Source of the DNA: Arthrobacter sp. FW306-2-2C-D06B
GTDB lineage: Bacteria; Actinomycetota; Actinomycetes; Actinomycetales; Micrococcaceae
Assembly: GCF_021789175.1 (NCBI RefSeq)
Contig: NZ_CP084560.1
Coordinates: 3,038,001 to 3,102,000 of the forward strand
Direction: 5' to 3'
Length of the DNA stretch: 64,000 nt
Of the stretch, positions 1-8,393 are shown piece after piece (position 1 is the stretch's first letter; every line of letters begins with the position of its first letter). Made by a program: the position numbers and the translations under genes. The notes under the pieces were generated by a model. The model ran no database searches. It was not told the DNA's origin and was given only the letters and a program-made list of their open reading frames with translations.

Positions 1-604
1 CCTTGTAACCCTTCCAATACGCGCTGATGTTGCCCGCGTTGCCGACCGGCAGGACGTGGATGTCGGGAGCGTCTCCGAGGGCGTCGACGATTTCGAAGGC
101 GCCGGTCTTCTGGCCCTGGATGCGCGCAGGGTTGACGGAGTTCACGAGGAACACCGGGTAGGACTCGCCGAGCTTGCGGGCGATGTCCAGGCAGTTGTCG
201 AAGTTGCCGTCCACCTGCAGGAGCGTGGCGCCATGTGCGATCGCCTGGCTGAGCTTGCCCATGGAGATCTTGCCTTCGGGGACCAAAACGGCACACTTCA
301 GCCCGGCGGCCGTGGCGTAGGCTGCGGCGGAGGCCGAGGTGTTGCCCGTGGAGGCGCAGACAACCGCTTTGGCGCCTGCTTCGACGGCCGCCGTCATGGC
401 CATCGTCATGCCGCGGTCCTTGAAGGACCCTGTGGGGTTCATGCCCTCCACCTTCAGGTACACGGTGCACCCGGTAAGTTCGGAGAGCTTCTGCGCGTGG
501 ACGAGCGGAGTTCCGCCCTCGCCGAGGGTAATGACCTTCGTGGCTTCCGTTACAGGCAAACGATCAGCGTATTCGCGGATTACTCCGCGCCATTGGTGAG
601 CCAC
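1..604 (-). CDS. thrC: threonine synthase, partial (3' end outside the window)
   Basis: PLP enzyme converting O-phosphohomoserine to threonine in the cytoplasm. About 201 N-terminal residues are visible. The PLP-lysine motif [11 protein letters not shown] lies near residue 60, followed by the Ser/Thr-rich phosphate-binding segment [16 protein letters not shown] take GTG at 604-602 (V-A-H-Q-W-R-G) as start because it directly abuts the TAA stop of hom with no gap, so translation is probably coupled. It is the last visible member of the argS-lysA-hom-thrC operon; thrB would be expected beyond the left edge. The rest of the protein cannot be seen. Confidence 0.93.
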   Translation of the reverse strand, partial: MAHQWRGVIREYADRLPVTEATKVITLGEGGTPLVHAQKLSELTGCTVYLKVEGMNPTGSFKDRGMTMAMTAAVEAGAKAVVCASTGNTSASAAAYATAAGLKCAVLVPEGKISMGKLSQAIAHGATLLQVDGNFDNCLDIARKLGESYPVFLVNSVNPARIQGQKTGAFEIVDALGDAPDIHVLPVGNAGNISAYWKGYK

Positions 605-1921
605 TTAGACCCCTTCTACCCGCAGGACGGATGTCACAGAATTGATGACGTCCAGGCCCTTGACGGCCTCGACGGTTGCCGCGAGTGCGGCTTCGGATGC
701 GCGATGGGTGACGATCTTCAGCTCGGCAGACTCAACCTTCGAGGCGGCGTCGCGGTGGATCGTCTGGCGCATGATTTCAATCGATACGCCGTGCTCCGCA
801 AAGATGTGGGTGATCCGGGCCAGCACGCCGGCCTGGTCGGCAACGTCGAGACCGATGTAGTAGCTCGTGGTCGAAGCATCGATCGACAGCGCGGGCACGT
901 AGCCGGTGGTGGTCTCGGTACGACCGGGGCCGCCAAGCACCACGCGGCGGGCCGCCGAGACGAGGTCGCCCAGGACGGCAGACGCCGTCGGGGTCCCGCC
1001 GGCGCCCTGGCCGTAGAACATCAACTCGCCGGCATTTTCGGCTTCGATGAAGACTGCGTTGAACGCACCGCGAACGGCTGCAAGCGGGTGTTCGCGCGGC
1101 AGGAGGGTGGGGTGGACGCGGACTGAAATGCCGCCGTCGCCGTTTGGGTTGTCGATCTTCTCCGCGATGGCCAGCAGCTTGATGACGAAGCCCGCTTCCT
1201 TCGCCGCAGCGATATCCGCTGCGCTGACCTTTGTGATGCCTTCGCAGTAGACGTCTTCGAGGGCGAAGCGCGTGTGGAAGGACAACGACGCGAGGATGGC
1301 GGCCTTGGCTGCGGCATCGTGGCCTTCGACGTCGGCAGTCGGGTCGGCTTCCGCGTATCCGAGCCGTTGTGCCTCGGCCAGCGCGTCAGCGAACTGCGCA
1401 CCGGTGCTGTCCATCTGGTCGAGGATGAAGTTGGTGGTGCCGTTGACGATGCCCAGGACCCGGGTGATGCGGTCGCCGGAGAGGCTGTCGCGGATGGGGC
1501 GCAGGATCGGAATAGCTCCGGCGACGGCGGCCTCGTAGGAGAGCTGGACGCCGGCCTTGTCGGCCTCTTCGTAGAGCGTGGGGCCATCCTGTGCCAGGAG
1601 TGCCTTGTTGCCGGTCACGACGCAGGCGCCGTTCTGCATGGCGGTCAGGATGAGCGAACGGGCCGGCTCGATGCCGCCCATGAGCTCGATCACCAGGTCG
1701 GCGTCCTTGACCAGGGTGTCGGCGTCGGTGGTGAACAGTTCGCGCGGCAGTTCGACGTCGCGCTCTGAATCGATGTTTCGCACGGCGATGCCGGACAGCT
1801 GCAGCCGTGCGCCAGTGCGGGCCGCAAGGGCGTCGGCGTCGTCAAGGAGAATCCGCGCTACCTGGGCTCCCACGTTGCCACAGCCCAGCAGGGCCACCTT
1901 CAGGGTTCGCACTTCAGACAT
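605..1921 (-). CDS. hom: homoserine dehydrogenase
   Basis: Reduces aspartate semialdehyde to homoserine, the branch to threonine and methionine. The 438-residue protein has an N-terminal Rossmann motif (VALLGCGNVGAQVARIL, about residues 9-25). The family signature GIVNGTTNFIL follows, then the catalytic stretch AEADPTADVEGHDAAAKAAIL. A C-terminal ACT domain (about 350-430) is the usual site of threonine feedback inhibition. The length is typical of the ACT-containing form. The start ATG at 1921 overlaps the stop of lysA by 8 bp and the stop touches thrC, so the four genes are almost certainly one transcript. Confidence 0.95.
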   Translation of the reverse strand: MSEVRTLKVALLGCGNVGAQVARILLDDADALAARTGARLQLSGIAVRNIDSERDVELPRELFTTDADTLVKDADLVIELMGGIEPARSLILTAMQNGACVVTGNKALLAQDGPTLYEEADKAGVQLSYEAAVAGAIPILRPIRDSLSGDRITRVLGIVNGTTNFILDQMDSTGAQFADALAEAQRLGYAEADPTADVEGHDAAAKAAILASLSFHTRFALEDVYCEGITKVSAADIAAAKEAGFVIKLLAIAEKIDNPNGDGGISVRVHPTLLPREHPLAAVRGAFNAVFIEAENAGELMFYGQGAGGTPTASAVLGDLVSAARRVVLGGPGRTETTTGYVPALSIDASTTSYYIGLDVADQAGVLARITHIFAEHGVSIEIMRQTIHRDAASKVESAELKIVTHRASEAALAATVEAVKGLDVINSVTSVLRVEGV

Positions 1922-3401
1922 TCGCCACTCCCATGTCGCGGTTCAAGAGATCTTCTTCGGTTTCCCCGCGGACGATCAGCCGGGCGGATCCATTGCGCAC
2001 AGCGACAACGCCAGGCCTGGCCAGATAGTTGTAGTTGCTTGAGAGGGCCCAGCAGTAAGCGCCGGTTCCCGGTACAGCGAGCAGATCACCGGCTGCCACG
2101 TCTTCGGGCAGATATACATCTCTAACAACTATGTCGCCGCTCTCGCAATGTTTGCCCACTACTCGGGACAGTTGCGGGGCGGCGTCCGAGGCCCGCGAGG
2201 CGAGAATGGCCGAATAATCCGCGTCGTACAGCACCGGACGGGCGTTATCGCTCATGCCGCCGTCCACCGACACATAGCGGCGCGGGAACGTAACGTTCTC
2301 GTGCCCGGCCGTCGCGCCAGGCGCATCCACCCGAACGGTTTTCAGCGTGCCGACCTCGTACAACGTGAAGGTGCTGGTGCCCACGATTGCGCGGCCCGGT
2401 TCGATCGAAATACGCGGCGAGGTGATCCCCAGTTCAGCGCACTTGGAGCGTACGACGGCGGCCATCGCCTGCGCGATTTCGGCCGGCGGGCGGGGGGTGT
2501 CCACCGGCGTGTAGGCGATGCCGTAGCCGCCGCCCAGGTCCAGTTCCGGCAAGACGATGGAGTACTTCGCCTGCATCGCGGCGAGGAATCCCAACAGCTT
2601 CTCGGCTGCCAGGGCGAAGCCGTCCGGCTCGAAGATCTGGGAACCTATGTGGCAATGCAGGCCCAGGAGGTCCACATTGGAGTACGAGGTGGCCGCCGCG
2701 ACGGCTTCTTCGGCGGCCGAGAGGCCCGCTGACTCGGTGGTATCCCCGGCCATGGAAAGACCGAACTTTTGGTCCTCGTGGGCCGTGGCGATGAACTCGT
2801 GGGTGTGGGCGTGGACGCCGGGAGTCAGCCGCAGCATGACCTTCGCCGTCTCGCCGCGGCCGGAGGCAATCTTGGCAACCCGCTCAAGCTCATCGAGGCT
2901 GTCCACCACGATGCGTCCGAGCTTCATGTCCAGTGCCCGGTTGATTTCGGCATCGGACTTGTTGTTGCCGTGCAGCCCCAAGTTGGCTCCGTCGATGCCG
3001 GCGCGGGCCGCGACGGCGAGCTCGCCGCCTGAGCACGTGTCCAGGCGCAGGCCTTCCTCGGCCACCCAGCTGGCAACGGCCGTGCACAAGAAGGACTTTC
3101 CGGCGTAGTAGACGTCCACTCCCCCGCAAATGTCCTCAAAAGCCGCATCAAAGGCATCTTTGAAGGAGCGGGCGCGGGCACGGAAATCGCCCTCGCTCAT
3201 GACGAACAGCGGCGTGCCGAACTGCGCCTTGAGCTCGCTGACGGGAACCCCGTCAATGGCGAGTTCGCCGTCGTCGTTCCTCTGGACACCTTCGGCCCAC
3301 ATCGGCGAGTGAAGCGCGTTCACGTCCTCCGGCACGGCGAGCCATTCGGGGGCAAGGGGCGAGGCTGCTGCGTTGTTGGGGTTTTGCTGCACGCCCATCA
3401 C
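1914..3401 (-). CDS. lysA: diaminopimelate decarboxylase
   Basis: Decarboxylates meso-diaminopimelate to lysine, the last step of lysine biosynthesis; PLP dependent, cytoplasmic. The 495 residues show the PLP lysine in VYYAGKSFLCTAV (about residue 102). The phosphate-binding glycine-rich loop DLGGGYGIAY lies near 292 and the active-site cysteine segment CESGDIVVRD near 410. The start region reads GTGATG: GTG at 3401 overlaps the argS stop by 4 bp, with an in-frame ATG at 3398 just after. Either gives the same protein but for one residue. It lies between argS and hom, the arrangement common in actinobacteria. Confidence 0.95.
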   Translation of the reverse strand: MMGVQQNPNNAAASPLAPEWLAVPEDVNALHSPMWAEGVQRNDDGELAIDGVPVSELKAQFGTPLFVMSEGDFRARARSFKDAFDAAFEDICGGVDVYYAGKSFLCTAVASWVAEEGLRLDTCSGGELAVAARAGIDGANLGLHGNNKSDAEINRALDMKLGRIVVDSLDELERVAKIASGRGETAKVMLRLTPGVHAHTHEFIATAHEDQKFGLSMAGDTTESAGLSAAEEAVAAATSYSNVDLLGLHCHIGSQIFEPDGFALAAEKLLGFLAAMQAKYSIVLPELDLGGGYGIAYTPVDTPRPPAEIAQAMAAVVRSKCAELGITSPRISIEPGRAIVGTSTFTLYEVGTLKTVRVDAPGATAGHENVTFPRRYVSVDGGMSDNARPVLYDADYSAILASRASDAAPQLSRVVGKHCESGDIVVRDVYLPEDVAAGDLLAVPGTGAYCWALSSNYNYLARPGVVAVRNGSARLIVRGETEEDLLNRDMGVANV

Positions 3402-5047
3402 ATCCGTTCCGGAGCTGAAACGCCGAGGAGTTCAAGTCCGTTGGCAAGCACCTGGCTCGTGGCGTCGTTGAGCCACAACCGTGTGCGGTTGACGTCCTGC
3501 ACCGGCTCGTCGCCGAGCGGTGAGACGCGGCAAGCGTCGTACCAGCGGTGGTAGGCGCCGGCGATGACCTCGAGGTGGCGGGCCACACGGTGCGGTTCGC
3601 GGAGCTCCGCTGCCTTGGCAACGATGGACGGGTAGCTGCCCAAGTAGGAGAGCAGCTCGTTCTCGGTGGCGTGGTCCAGCAGGGACGCGTCGAAGGCGCT
3701 GTGATCGACGCCGGCCTCGATCGCGTTGCGTGCCGTGCCGCGGGAGCGGGCATGCGCGTACTGGACGTAGAACACAGGGTTTTCGTTGCTGTTCTTCTTC
3801 AGCAGTTCCGGATCCAGCGTCAGTGGCGAATCGGCGGGGAAGCGCGCGAGCGAGTAACGCACGGCGTCCTTCCCGAGCCATTCGATAAGGTCCTTGAGCT
3901 CGATGATGTTTCCGGCACGCTTGGACAGCTTGGCGCCGTTGACGGACACCAGCTGGCCGATCAGGACCTCGATGTTGACCTCGGGGTCATCGCCTGCACA
4001 GGCGGCGATGGCCTTGAGCCGGTTGATGTACCCGTGGTGGTCGGCTCCGAGCAGGTAGATCTTCTCCGTGAAGCCGCGGTCCTTCTTCGACAGGTAGTAC
4101 GCGGCGTCGGCGGCGAAATACGTGGGTTCGCCGTTGGCACGGATCATCACGCGGTCCTTGTCATCGCCGAAGTCCGTGGTGCGCAGCCAGACGGCCCCGC
4201 CGTCGTCGAACACGTGGCCCTGCTCCCGGAGGCGGGCGACGGCGGATTCGATCGCTCCCCCGTCGTGCAGTTCCTGCTCGGAGAAGAAGACATCGAAAGC
4301 CACACCGAACCCTGCCAGGGTGTCCTTGATGTCCTTCATCTGGGCCTTATAGGCGGCGGAACGGATCACGGGCAGTGCTGCCTCGTCGGTCAACTCGCGG
4401 ATTGCCGGATGGGCCTTGAGAACCTCGTCGCCGAGTTCCCGGATGTACTCACCCGGGTAGCCGCCCTCAGGAACGCCGCGTCCGTGCAGGCGGGACAGTA
4501 CCGAGTTCGCGAAAACGTTCATCTGCGATCCGGCGTCGTTGATGTAGTACTCCGCGGTGACGTCCGCACCGGAGGCACGGAGGACCCGGGCAATGGAATC
4601 GCCCAGGGCGGCCCAACGCGTGTGGCCGATGTGCAGCGGTCCCGTCGGGTTGGCCGAGACGAATTCCATGTTGACCACATGGCCCGCGAGCGCCTGGTTG
4701 GTTCCGTAGGAGCTTCCCGCCTCGACGATGACCTTGGCCAGGGCGCCGGCGGCGGCTGCATCCACGGTGATGTTGAGGAAGCCCGGGCCCGCGATGTCCA
4801 CGGCTGTGACGCCGTCGATCGCTTCCAGGCGCTTGCCCAGGATTGTAGCGAATTCACGCGGGTTGGTCCCTGCATGCTTGGCAAGCTGCAAGGCAATGTT
4901 CGTGGCCCAGTCGCCGTGCTCCCGGTTCTTCGGTCGCTCCACGCGCACATCCTCGGGGAGGGCAGATTCGGAAAGGGCAAGCTCGCCGGCGGCGACAGCG
5001 TCTTTCAGGCAGGCGGATATGGCGGCTGAGAGTTCTTCGGGAGTCAC
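3398..5047 (-). CDS. argS: arginine--tRNA ligase
   Basis: Class I aminoacyl-tRNA synthetase charging tRNA-Arg. The 549-residue protein has an N-terminal Add-1 domain (about 1-90). The HIGH signature occurs as SANPTGPLHIGHTRW near residue 140 and the KMSKS-equivalent as GAKLSKRAGN near 385. A C-terminal DALR anticodon-binding domain ends the protein. The start is GTG at 5047, supported by a TAGGCT hexamer exactly 6 nt upstream, which suggests a leaderless transcript. First gene of the argS-lysA-hom-thrC operon. A tRNA-Arg(CCG) gene lies 3 kb away but is not linked in transcription. Confidence 0.96.
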   Translation of the reverse strand: MTPEELSAAISACLKDAVAAGELALSESALPEDVRVERPKNREHGDWATNIALQLAKHAGTNPREFATILGKRLEAIDGVTAVDIAGPGFLNITVDAAAAGALAKVIVEAGSSYGTNQALAGHVVNMEFVSANPTGPLHIGHTRWAALGDSIARVLRASGADVTAEYYINDAGSQMNVFANSVLSRLHGRGVPEGGYPGEYIRELGDEVLKAHPAIRELTDEAALPVIRSAAYKAQMKDIKDTLAGFGVAFDVFFSEQELHDGGAIESAVARLREQGHVFDDGGAVWLRTTDFGDDKDRVMIRANGEPTYFAADAAYYLSKKDRGFTEKIYLLGADHHGYINRLKAIAACAGDDPEVNIEVLIGQLVSVNGAKLSKRAGNIIELKDLIEWLGKDAVRYSLARFPADSPLTLDPELLKKNSNENPVFYVQYAHARSRGTARNAIEAGVDHSAFDASLLDHATENELLSYLGSYPSIVAKAAELREPHRVARHLEVIAGAYHRWYDACRVSPLGDEPVQDVNRTRLWLNDATSQVLANGLELLGVSAPERM

Positions 5048-5053
5048 CCATCT

Positions 5054-5059
5054 AGCCTA
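5054..5059 (-). promoter_or_regulatory. -10 hexamer of leaderless argS promoter
   Basis: TAGGCT on the minus strand, separated by 6 nt from the GTG start of argS. That spacing would place the transcription start on or within a base of the start codon. The same hexamer and spacing recur elsewhere in the window. Confidence 0.55.
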
Positions 5060-5266
5060 CCGGTGGGGCTTGCAACTGGTGGAATTCTTATGCTTAGCAA
5101 TGCGCACATGCGGGCACCAGCGCGCACCCAGCCGCCGCCCAGCTTCGGCCAGCAGAGCTCCCAGACTGAACCGATAGGCTGAAATCAACGTCAATGGTGT
5201 GATCGGCCCACGGCCCGGAGCAACGTGCATTGACCCTTTTCGAGTCCAGTTGAAACGAGCAGAACC

Positions 5267-5686
5267 ATGACTACGCCACTCCGCAAGGGCCTTCTGGTGG
5301 GCGCCGCCGGCCTCTCCCTGGCCAGTTCGGTGGCAGCTTGCGCCCCCTCGGCCCAAGGCAGCACCCCGCAAAAGACCTCCACGATTTCCGGCCCGTATAA
5401 GGACGGTACCTACAGCGCGGACGGGGACTACATTTCACCCAACGGTGGTGAAACCGTGGGCGTCAAGCTGACCTTGGCCGGTAGCACGATTTCCGCGGTG
5501 GACATCACCGTCCATGCCAACAACCCGAACACCAAGGAATTCCAGGGGCAGTTCAAGAACGGCATCGCCGCGCAGGTGGTCGGCAAGAAACTGGACGAGA
5601 TCAACGTCTCAAAGGTAGCCGGCTCCTCGCTGACCAGCGAAGGATTCAACAAGGCCGTCGAAACCATCAAGTCCGAGGCCAAATAG
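5267..5686 (+). CDS. FMN-binding domain lipoprotein (extracytoplasmic flavin carrier)
   Basis: A 139-residue protein with a lipoprotein signal peptide: basic N-terminus, hydrophobic stretch, lipobox SVAAC with the lipidated Cys at residue 25. A low-complexity tether leads into one FMN_bind domain (about 42-139). The segment KVAGSSLTSEGF (about 116-127) fits the site where ApbE links FMN covalently to Thr/Ser; T123 is the likely acceptor. Its stop is 4 bp before apbE, so donor enzyme and acceptor are co-transcribed. I infer that it carries electrons on the outer face of the membrane; the final acceptor is not visible. The ATG at 5267 gives the best signal peptide. Confidence 0.85.
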   Translation: MTTPLRKGLLVGAAGLSLASSVAACAPSAQGSTPQKTSTISGPYKDGTYSADGDYISPNGGETVGVKLTLAGSTISAVDITVHANNPNTKEFQGQFKNGIAAQVVGKKLDEINVSKVAGSSLTSEGFNKAVETIKSEAK

Positions 5687-5690
5687 GGGC

Positions 5691-6563
5691 ATGACACACA
5701 CCGGCTGGAGCGTTTTCAGCTTCGACGGCATCGGGACAAGATGGGAAATCTCGACGCCGGAGGAACTCCCGGACGGGGTGCGCGCCAGCCTGCTCGGCGT
5801 CGTGGAGGACTACGACCGAAGCTATTCGCGTTTCCGGGACGACTCCCTGCTTGCAGCGCTCGCCCGTGAAGCCGGCACCGTCACCCTCCCCGCCGGGGCA
5901 GGAGAGTTGGAACAGCTATTCAAAAAGCTGTACCGCCTCAGCAACGGCGCCATGACGCCTCTCATCGGCGGCAGCCTCGAGCGTCTGGGCTATGGTCCAG
6001 GCTATGCCCTGCGGCCCCTCGGCCACCCCATGCCGGCGCCGCGTTGGGAAGACGTCCTCGACTGGAACGGCACAAAGATCTCCGCTTCCGCACCGGTGGT
6101 CCTGGACATCGGCGCTGCCGGGAAGGGCCAATTGGTGGACCTTGCGGCTGCGGTCCTGCGCTCAGCGGGAATCACGGAGTTCCTTGTCGATGCCAGCGGC
6201 GACATGCTCCATTCCGGGGCGGAACCCTTGGGCGTGGCCCTCGAACACCCGTACGACCCCAGCCAGGCGATCGGCGTCGTCAAACTCCGCTGCCGAGCGC
6301 TGTGCGCTTCCGCCGCCAACCGGCGCGCGTGGGGCGACGGACTGCACCATGTCCTCGACGGCGCTACCGGGCGCCCGATTGAGACGGTTGTGGCCACGTG
6401 GACCATGGCTGCCACGGCAATGGAAGCCGATGCCTTGGCCACGGCGCTCTTCATGGTGGATCCGACGGTGCTTGAGGGAGAATTCGATTTCTCCTGGCTC
6501 AAGGTCTATTCGGACGGACATGCCGCCTATTCGGCCGGCTTCGAAGGGACACTGTTCTCATGA
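5691..6563 (+). CDS. apbE: FAD:protein FMN transferase (ApbE family)
   Basis: Transfers FMN from FAD to a Thr/Ser of a target protein through a phosphoester bond. The 290 residues hold the family motifs LDIGAAGKGQLVD (about 143-155), DGLHHVLDGATGRP (about 217-230) and the metal-binding AMEADALATALF near 248. I see no export signal or lipobox, so this copy is probably cytoplasmic or exported in an unusual way; ApbE proteins are often extracytoplasmic. It sits between its probable substrate (the upstream lipoprotein) and a membrane flavoprotein whose start overlaps its stop (ATGA). Confidence 0.9.
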   Translation: MTHTGWSVFSFDGIGTRWEISTPEELPDGVRASLLGVVEDYDRSYSRFRDDSLLAALAREAGTVTLPAGAGELEQLFKKLYRLSNGAMTPLIGGSLERLGYGPGYALRPLGHPMPAPRWEDVLDWNGTKISASAPVVLDIGAAGKGQLVDLAAAVLRSAGITEFLVDASGDMLHSGAEPLGVALEHPYDPSQAIGVVKLRCRALCASAANRRAWGDGLHHVLDGATGRPIETVVATWTMAATAMEADALATALFMVDPTVLEGEFDFSWLKVYSDGHAAYSAGFEGTLFS

Positions 6564-8083
6564 TTGCCATCAAAGCGCGTGTGGATGCCTGGCTTGGCCA
6601 TTTCACGATGTACCGGCTGATCCTCTGGGTCCTTGCCGTGCTCGCGGCGTACAGCCTGGTGTTGGACGCCTTGGGCTGGCTAAGCTTCGGGCTGCCTGAA
6701 ATGCTCGTCCACCTCGTGCTGTGCCTGGCTCTGACGTACGCATCCAACCGGCTCATGGCGATGCTCTTCAAGGTCCAGCCGCATTCGGAGTCCTCGCTCA
6801 TCACGGGCTTTCTGTTGTACTTCCTGTTCTGGCCCACCGAGCTGACACCCTCGGTCCAGATCCAGGATCTCGCCGGAGTCGCCGTGGCATGTGTCCTCGC
6901 CTCGGCATCCAAATACGTCCTGGCCTTCCGCGGACGGCATATTTTCAACCCCGCCGCCGCGGGTGCCTTCATTGCCGGGCTCACGGGCTTGAACATCGCC
7001 ACGTGGTGGGCGGCAACTCCTGCCATGCTGTGGCTCCTGGTCCCCGGGGTGCTGCTGGTGCTGTACCGGACGCTGAAGGTTCTCATGGCCTGCGTTTTCC
7101 TCGTAGTGGCGCTCTCGGTGGTGTGCGCCGTACTCTTGCGGGGCGGCATGGCTTTCGGCTCCGCGGTGTCGCAGCCGATCGCGCAGCAGCCGCTTCTCTT
7201 TTTCGTCGGCTTCATGCTCACCGAGCCCCTCACCCTGCCTCCCCGGCGATGGCAGCAAGTGGCATTGGCCGCCGTCGTGGGCTTGTTGTTTGCGGTGCCC
7301 TACAACCTGGCCGGCGTCATCGCCAATTCGCCGGAACTCGCGCTGCTCATCGGGAACCTCCTCGCGTTCCTCGTGGGGCAGCGGGGCGGAATCATGCTGA
7401 CGTATAAGGGATCGCGTCCCCTGACGCCCTTCACCACCGAATTCCGTTTTGAGCCACGACGGCCGGTCCGTTTCCTGCCTGGGCAGTTCATGGAACTCAA
7501 CCTTCCGCATTCGCGCTCCGATGGGAAAGGACGGCGACGGGTCTTCAGCATCACCAGCCCGCCGGGCTCGCCGGAAATGACATTCGGCGTCGGCACGGCG
7601 GAACCAGTCTCCACCGCCAAGCGCGCGTTGCTCGCGCTTGAGCCTGGAGAGTGCATCACTGGAACAGCGGTGGGCGGTGACTTTGTCCTGCCGTCCGACG
7701 CCGGCAAACCCGTACTGCTCATCGCTGCTGGAATCGGGATTGCGCCTTTCCTTTCCCAACTGGCGTCAGGCGACTCCGCACGAAGGGACATCGTCGTGCT
7801 GTATCTCGCCCCCAGCGTTGCCGAACTTGCCGGGAGCGATGTCCTGGAGGCCTCGGGCGCACGGGTCATCGCCCGCCTTTCGGACGGTTCCCCGCCGCCG
7901 TCGTTCATGCACGACGCCGGGCGGAGCCGCATCGACGGCGACTCCCTGCGGGAGCTCATCCCCGATGTCGCCGAGCGGGACGTATACGTCTCCGGGTCGC
8001 CCGCAAACGTCGACGCCCTTCGCTCCGCCGCCCGCCATGCCGGAGCCCGACGAATCCACGTGGACGCTTTCGCGGGCTACTGA
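6560..8083 (+). CDS. NqrB/RnfD-like membrane domain fused to a ferredoxin-NADP reductase-type flavin/NAD domain
   Basis: A 507-residue fusion. Residues about 1-290 form a multi-pass membrane domain with the NqrB/RnfD hallmarks HIFNPAAAGAF and FMLTEPLTLPP. Residues about 300-507 are a ferredoxin-reductase-like domain with the flavin-binding RRVFSITSPPG and the NAD(P)-binding GIGIAPFLS; it ends in an aromatic residue (GY), as such reductases do. I do not find the SGAT acceptor motif of true NqrB/RnfD, so the covalent FMN probably sits on the lipoprotein. Expected role: move electrons from cytosolic NAD(P)H across the membrane to the flavinylated lipoprotein. It overlaps apbE by 4 bp. Confidence 0.85.
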   Translation: MIAIKARVDAWLGHFTMYRLILWVLAVLAAYSLVLDALGWLSFGLPEMLVHLVLCLALTYASNRLMAMLFKVQPHSESSLITGFLLYFLFWPTELTPSVQIQDLAGVAVACVLASASKYVLAFRGRHIFNPAAAGAFIAGLTGLNIATWWAATPAMLWLLVPGVLLVLYRTLKVLMACVFLVVALSVVCAVLLRGGMAFGSAVSQPIAQQPLLFFVGFMLTEPLTLPPRRWQQVALAAVVGLLFAVPYNLAGVIANSPELALLIGNLLAFLVGQRGGIMLTYKGSRPLTPFTTEFRFEPRRPVRFLPGQFMELNLPHSRSDGKGRRRVFSITSPPGSPEMTFGVGTAEPVSTAKRALLALEPGECITGTAVGGDFVLPSDAGKPVLLIAAGIGIAPFLSQLASGDSARRDIVVLYLAPSVAELAGSDVLEASGARVIARLSDGSPPPSFMHDAGRSRIDGDSLRELIPDVAERDVYVSGSPANVDALRSAARHAGARRIHVDAFAGY

Positions 8084-8170
8084 CGGCTCGCCCCCGCCCG
8101 TTTTTCATTGCGGCGCGGTGACCTGCTAAGCTCATGGACGTCCCTCCGGCAACGGACGGGAGCCCCGGAT

Positions 8171-8243
8171 GCCCTCGTAGCTCAGGGGATAGAGCGTCTG
8201 CCTCCGGAGCAGAAGGCCGTAGGTTCGAATCCTATCGAGGGCA
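8171..8243 (+). tRNA. tRNA-Arg (anticodon CCG)
   Basis: Complete 73-nt cloverleaf. The acceptor stem GCCCTCG pairs with CGAGGGC. The D arm is GCTC...GAGC. The anticodon stem TCTGC/GCAGA encloses the loop CTCCGGA with CCG at 8204-8206. The T arm is GTAGG-TTCGAAT-CCTAT. The discriminator is A and the 3' CCA is not encoded. It reads CGG codons. A strong hairpin terminator follows 8 nt later. Confidence 0.97.
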
Positions 8244-8250
8244 CAACAGA

Positions 8251-8285
8251 AAACCCCGCCAGTTCAAGGAACCGGCGGGGTTTTT
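8251..8285 (+). terminator. rho-independent terminator after tRNA-Arg
   Basis: Inverted repeat AAACCCCGCC ... GGCGGGGTTT with a roughly 12-nt loop, followed by a T run. Placed directly behind the tRNA. Confidence 0.9.
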
Positions 8286-8393
8286 CTTTGCCTGGCCGCG
8301 TTGCGGGGGACATGCCGCACCCGGCCGGCTAAAAAGTCGGTGGCCGCTCCTAAGCTGTTCGTACCCGTCCAAAAAGGTACGAAAGGGTTCGCC

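Noticed and set aside
5048..5266. T-box or amino-acid riboswitch before argS-lysA-hom
   Set aside because: The -10 hexamer is 6 nt from the start codon, leaving no leader; no T-box or lysine-riboswitch core is visible.
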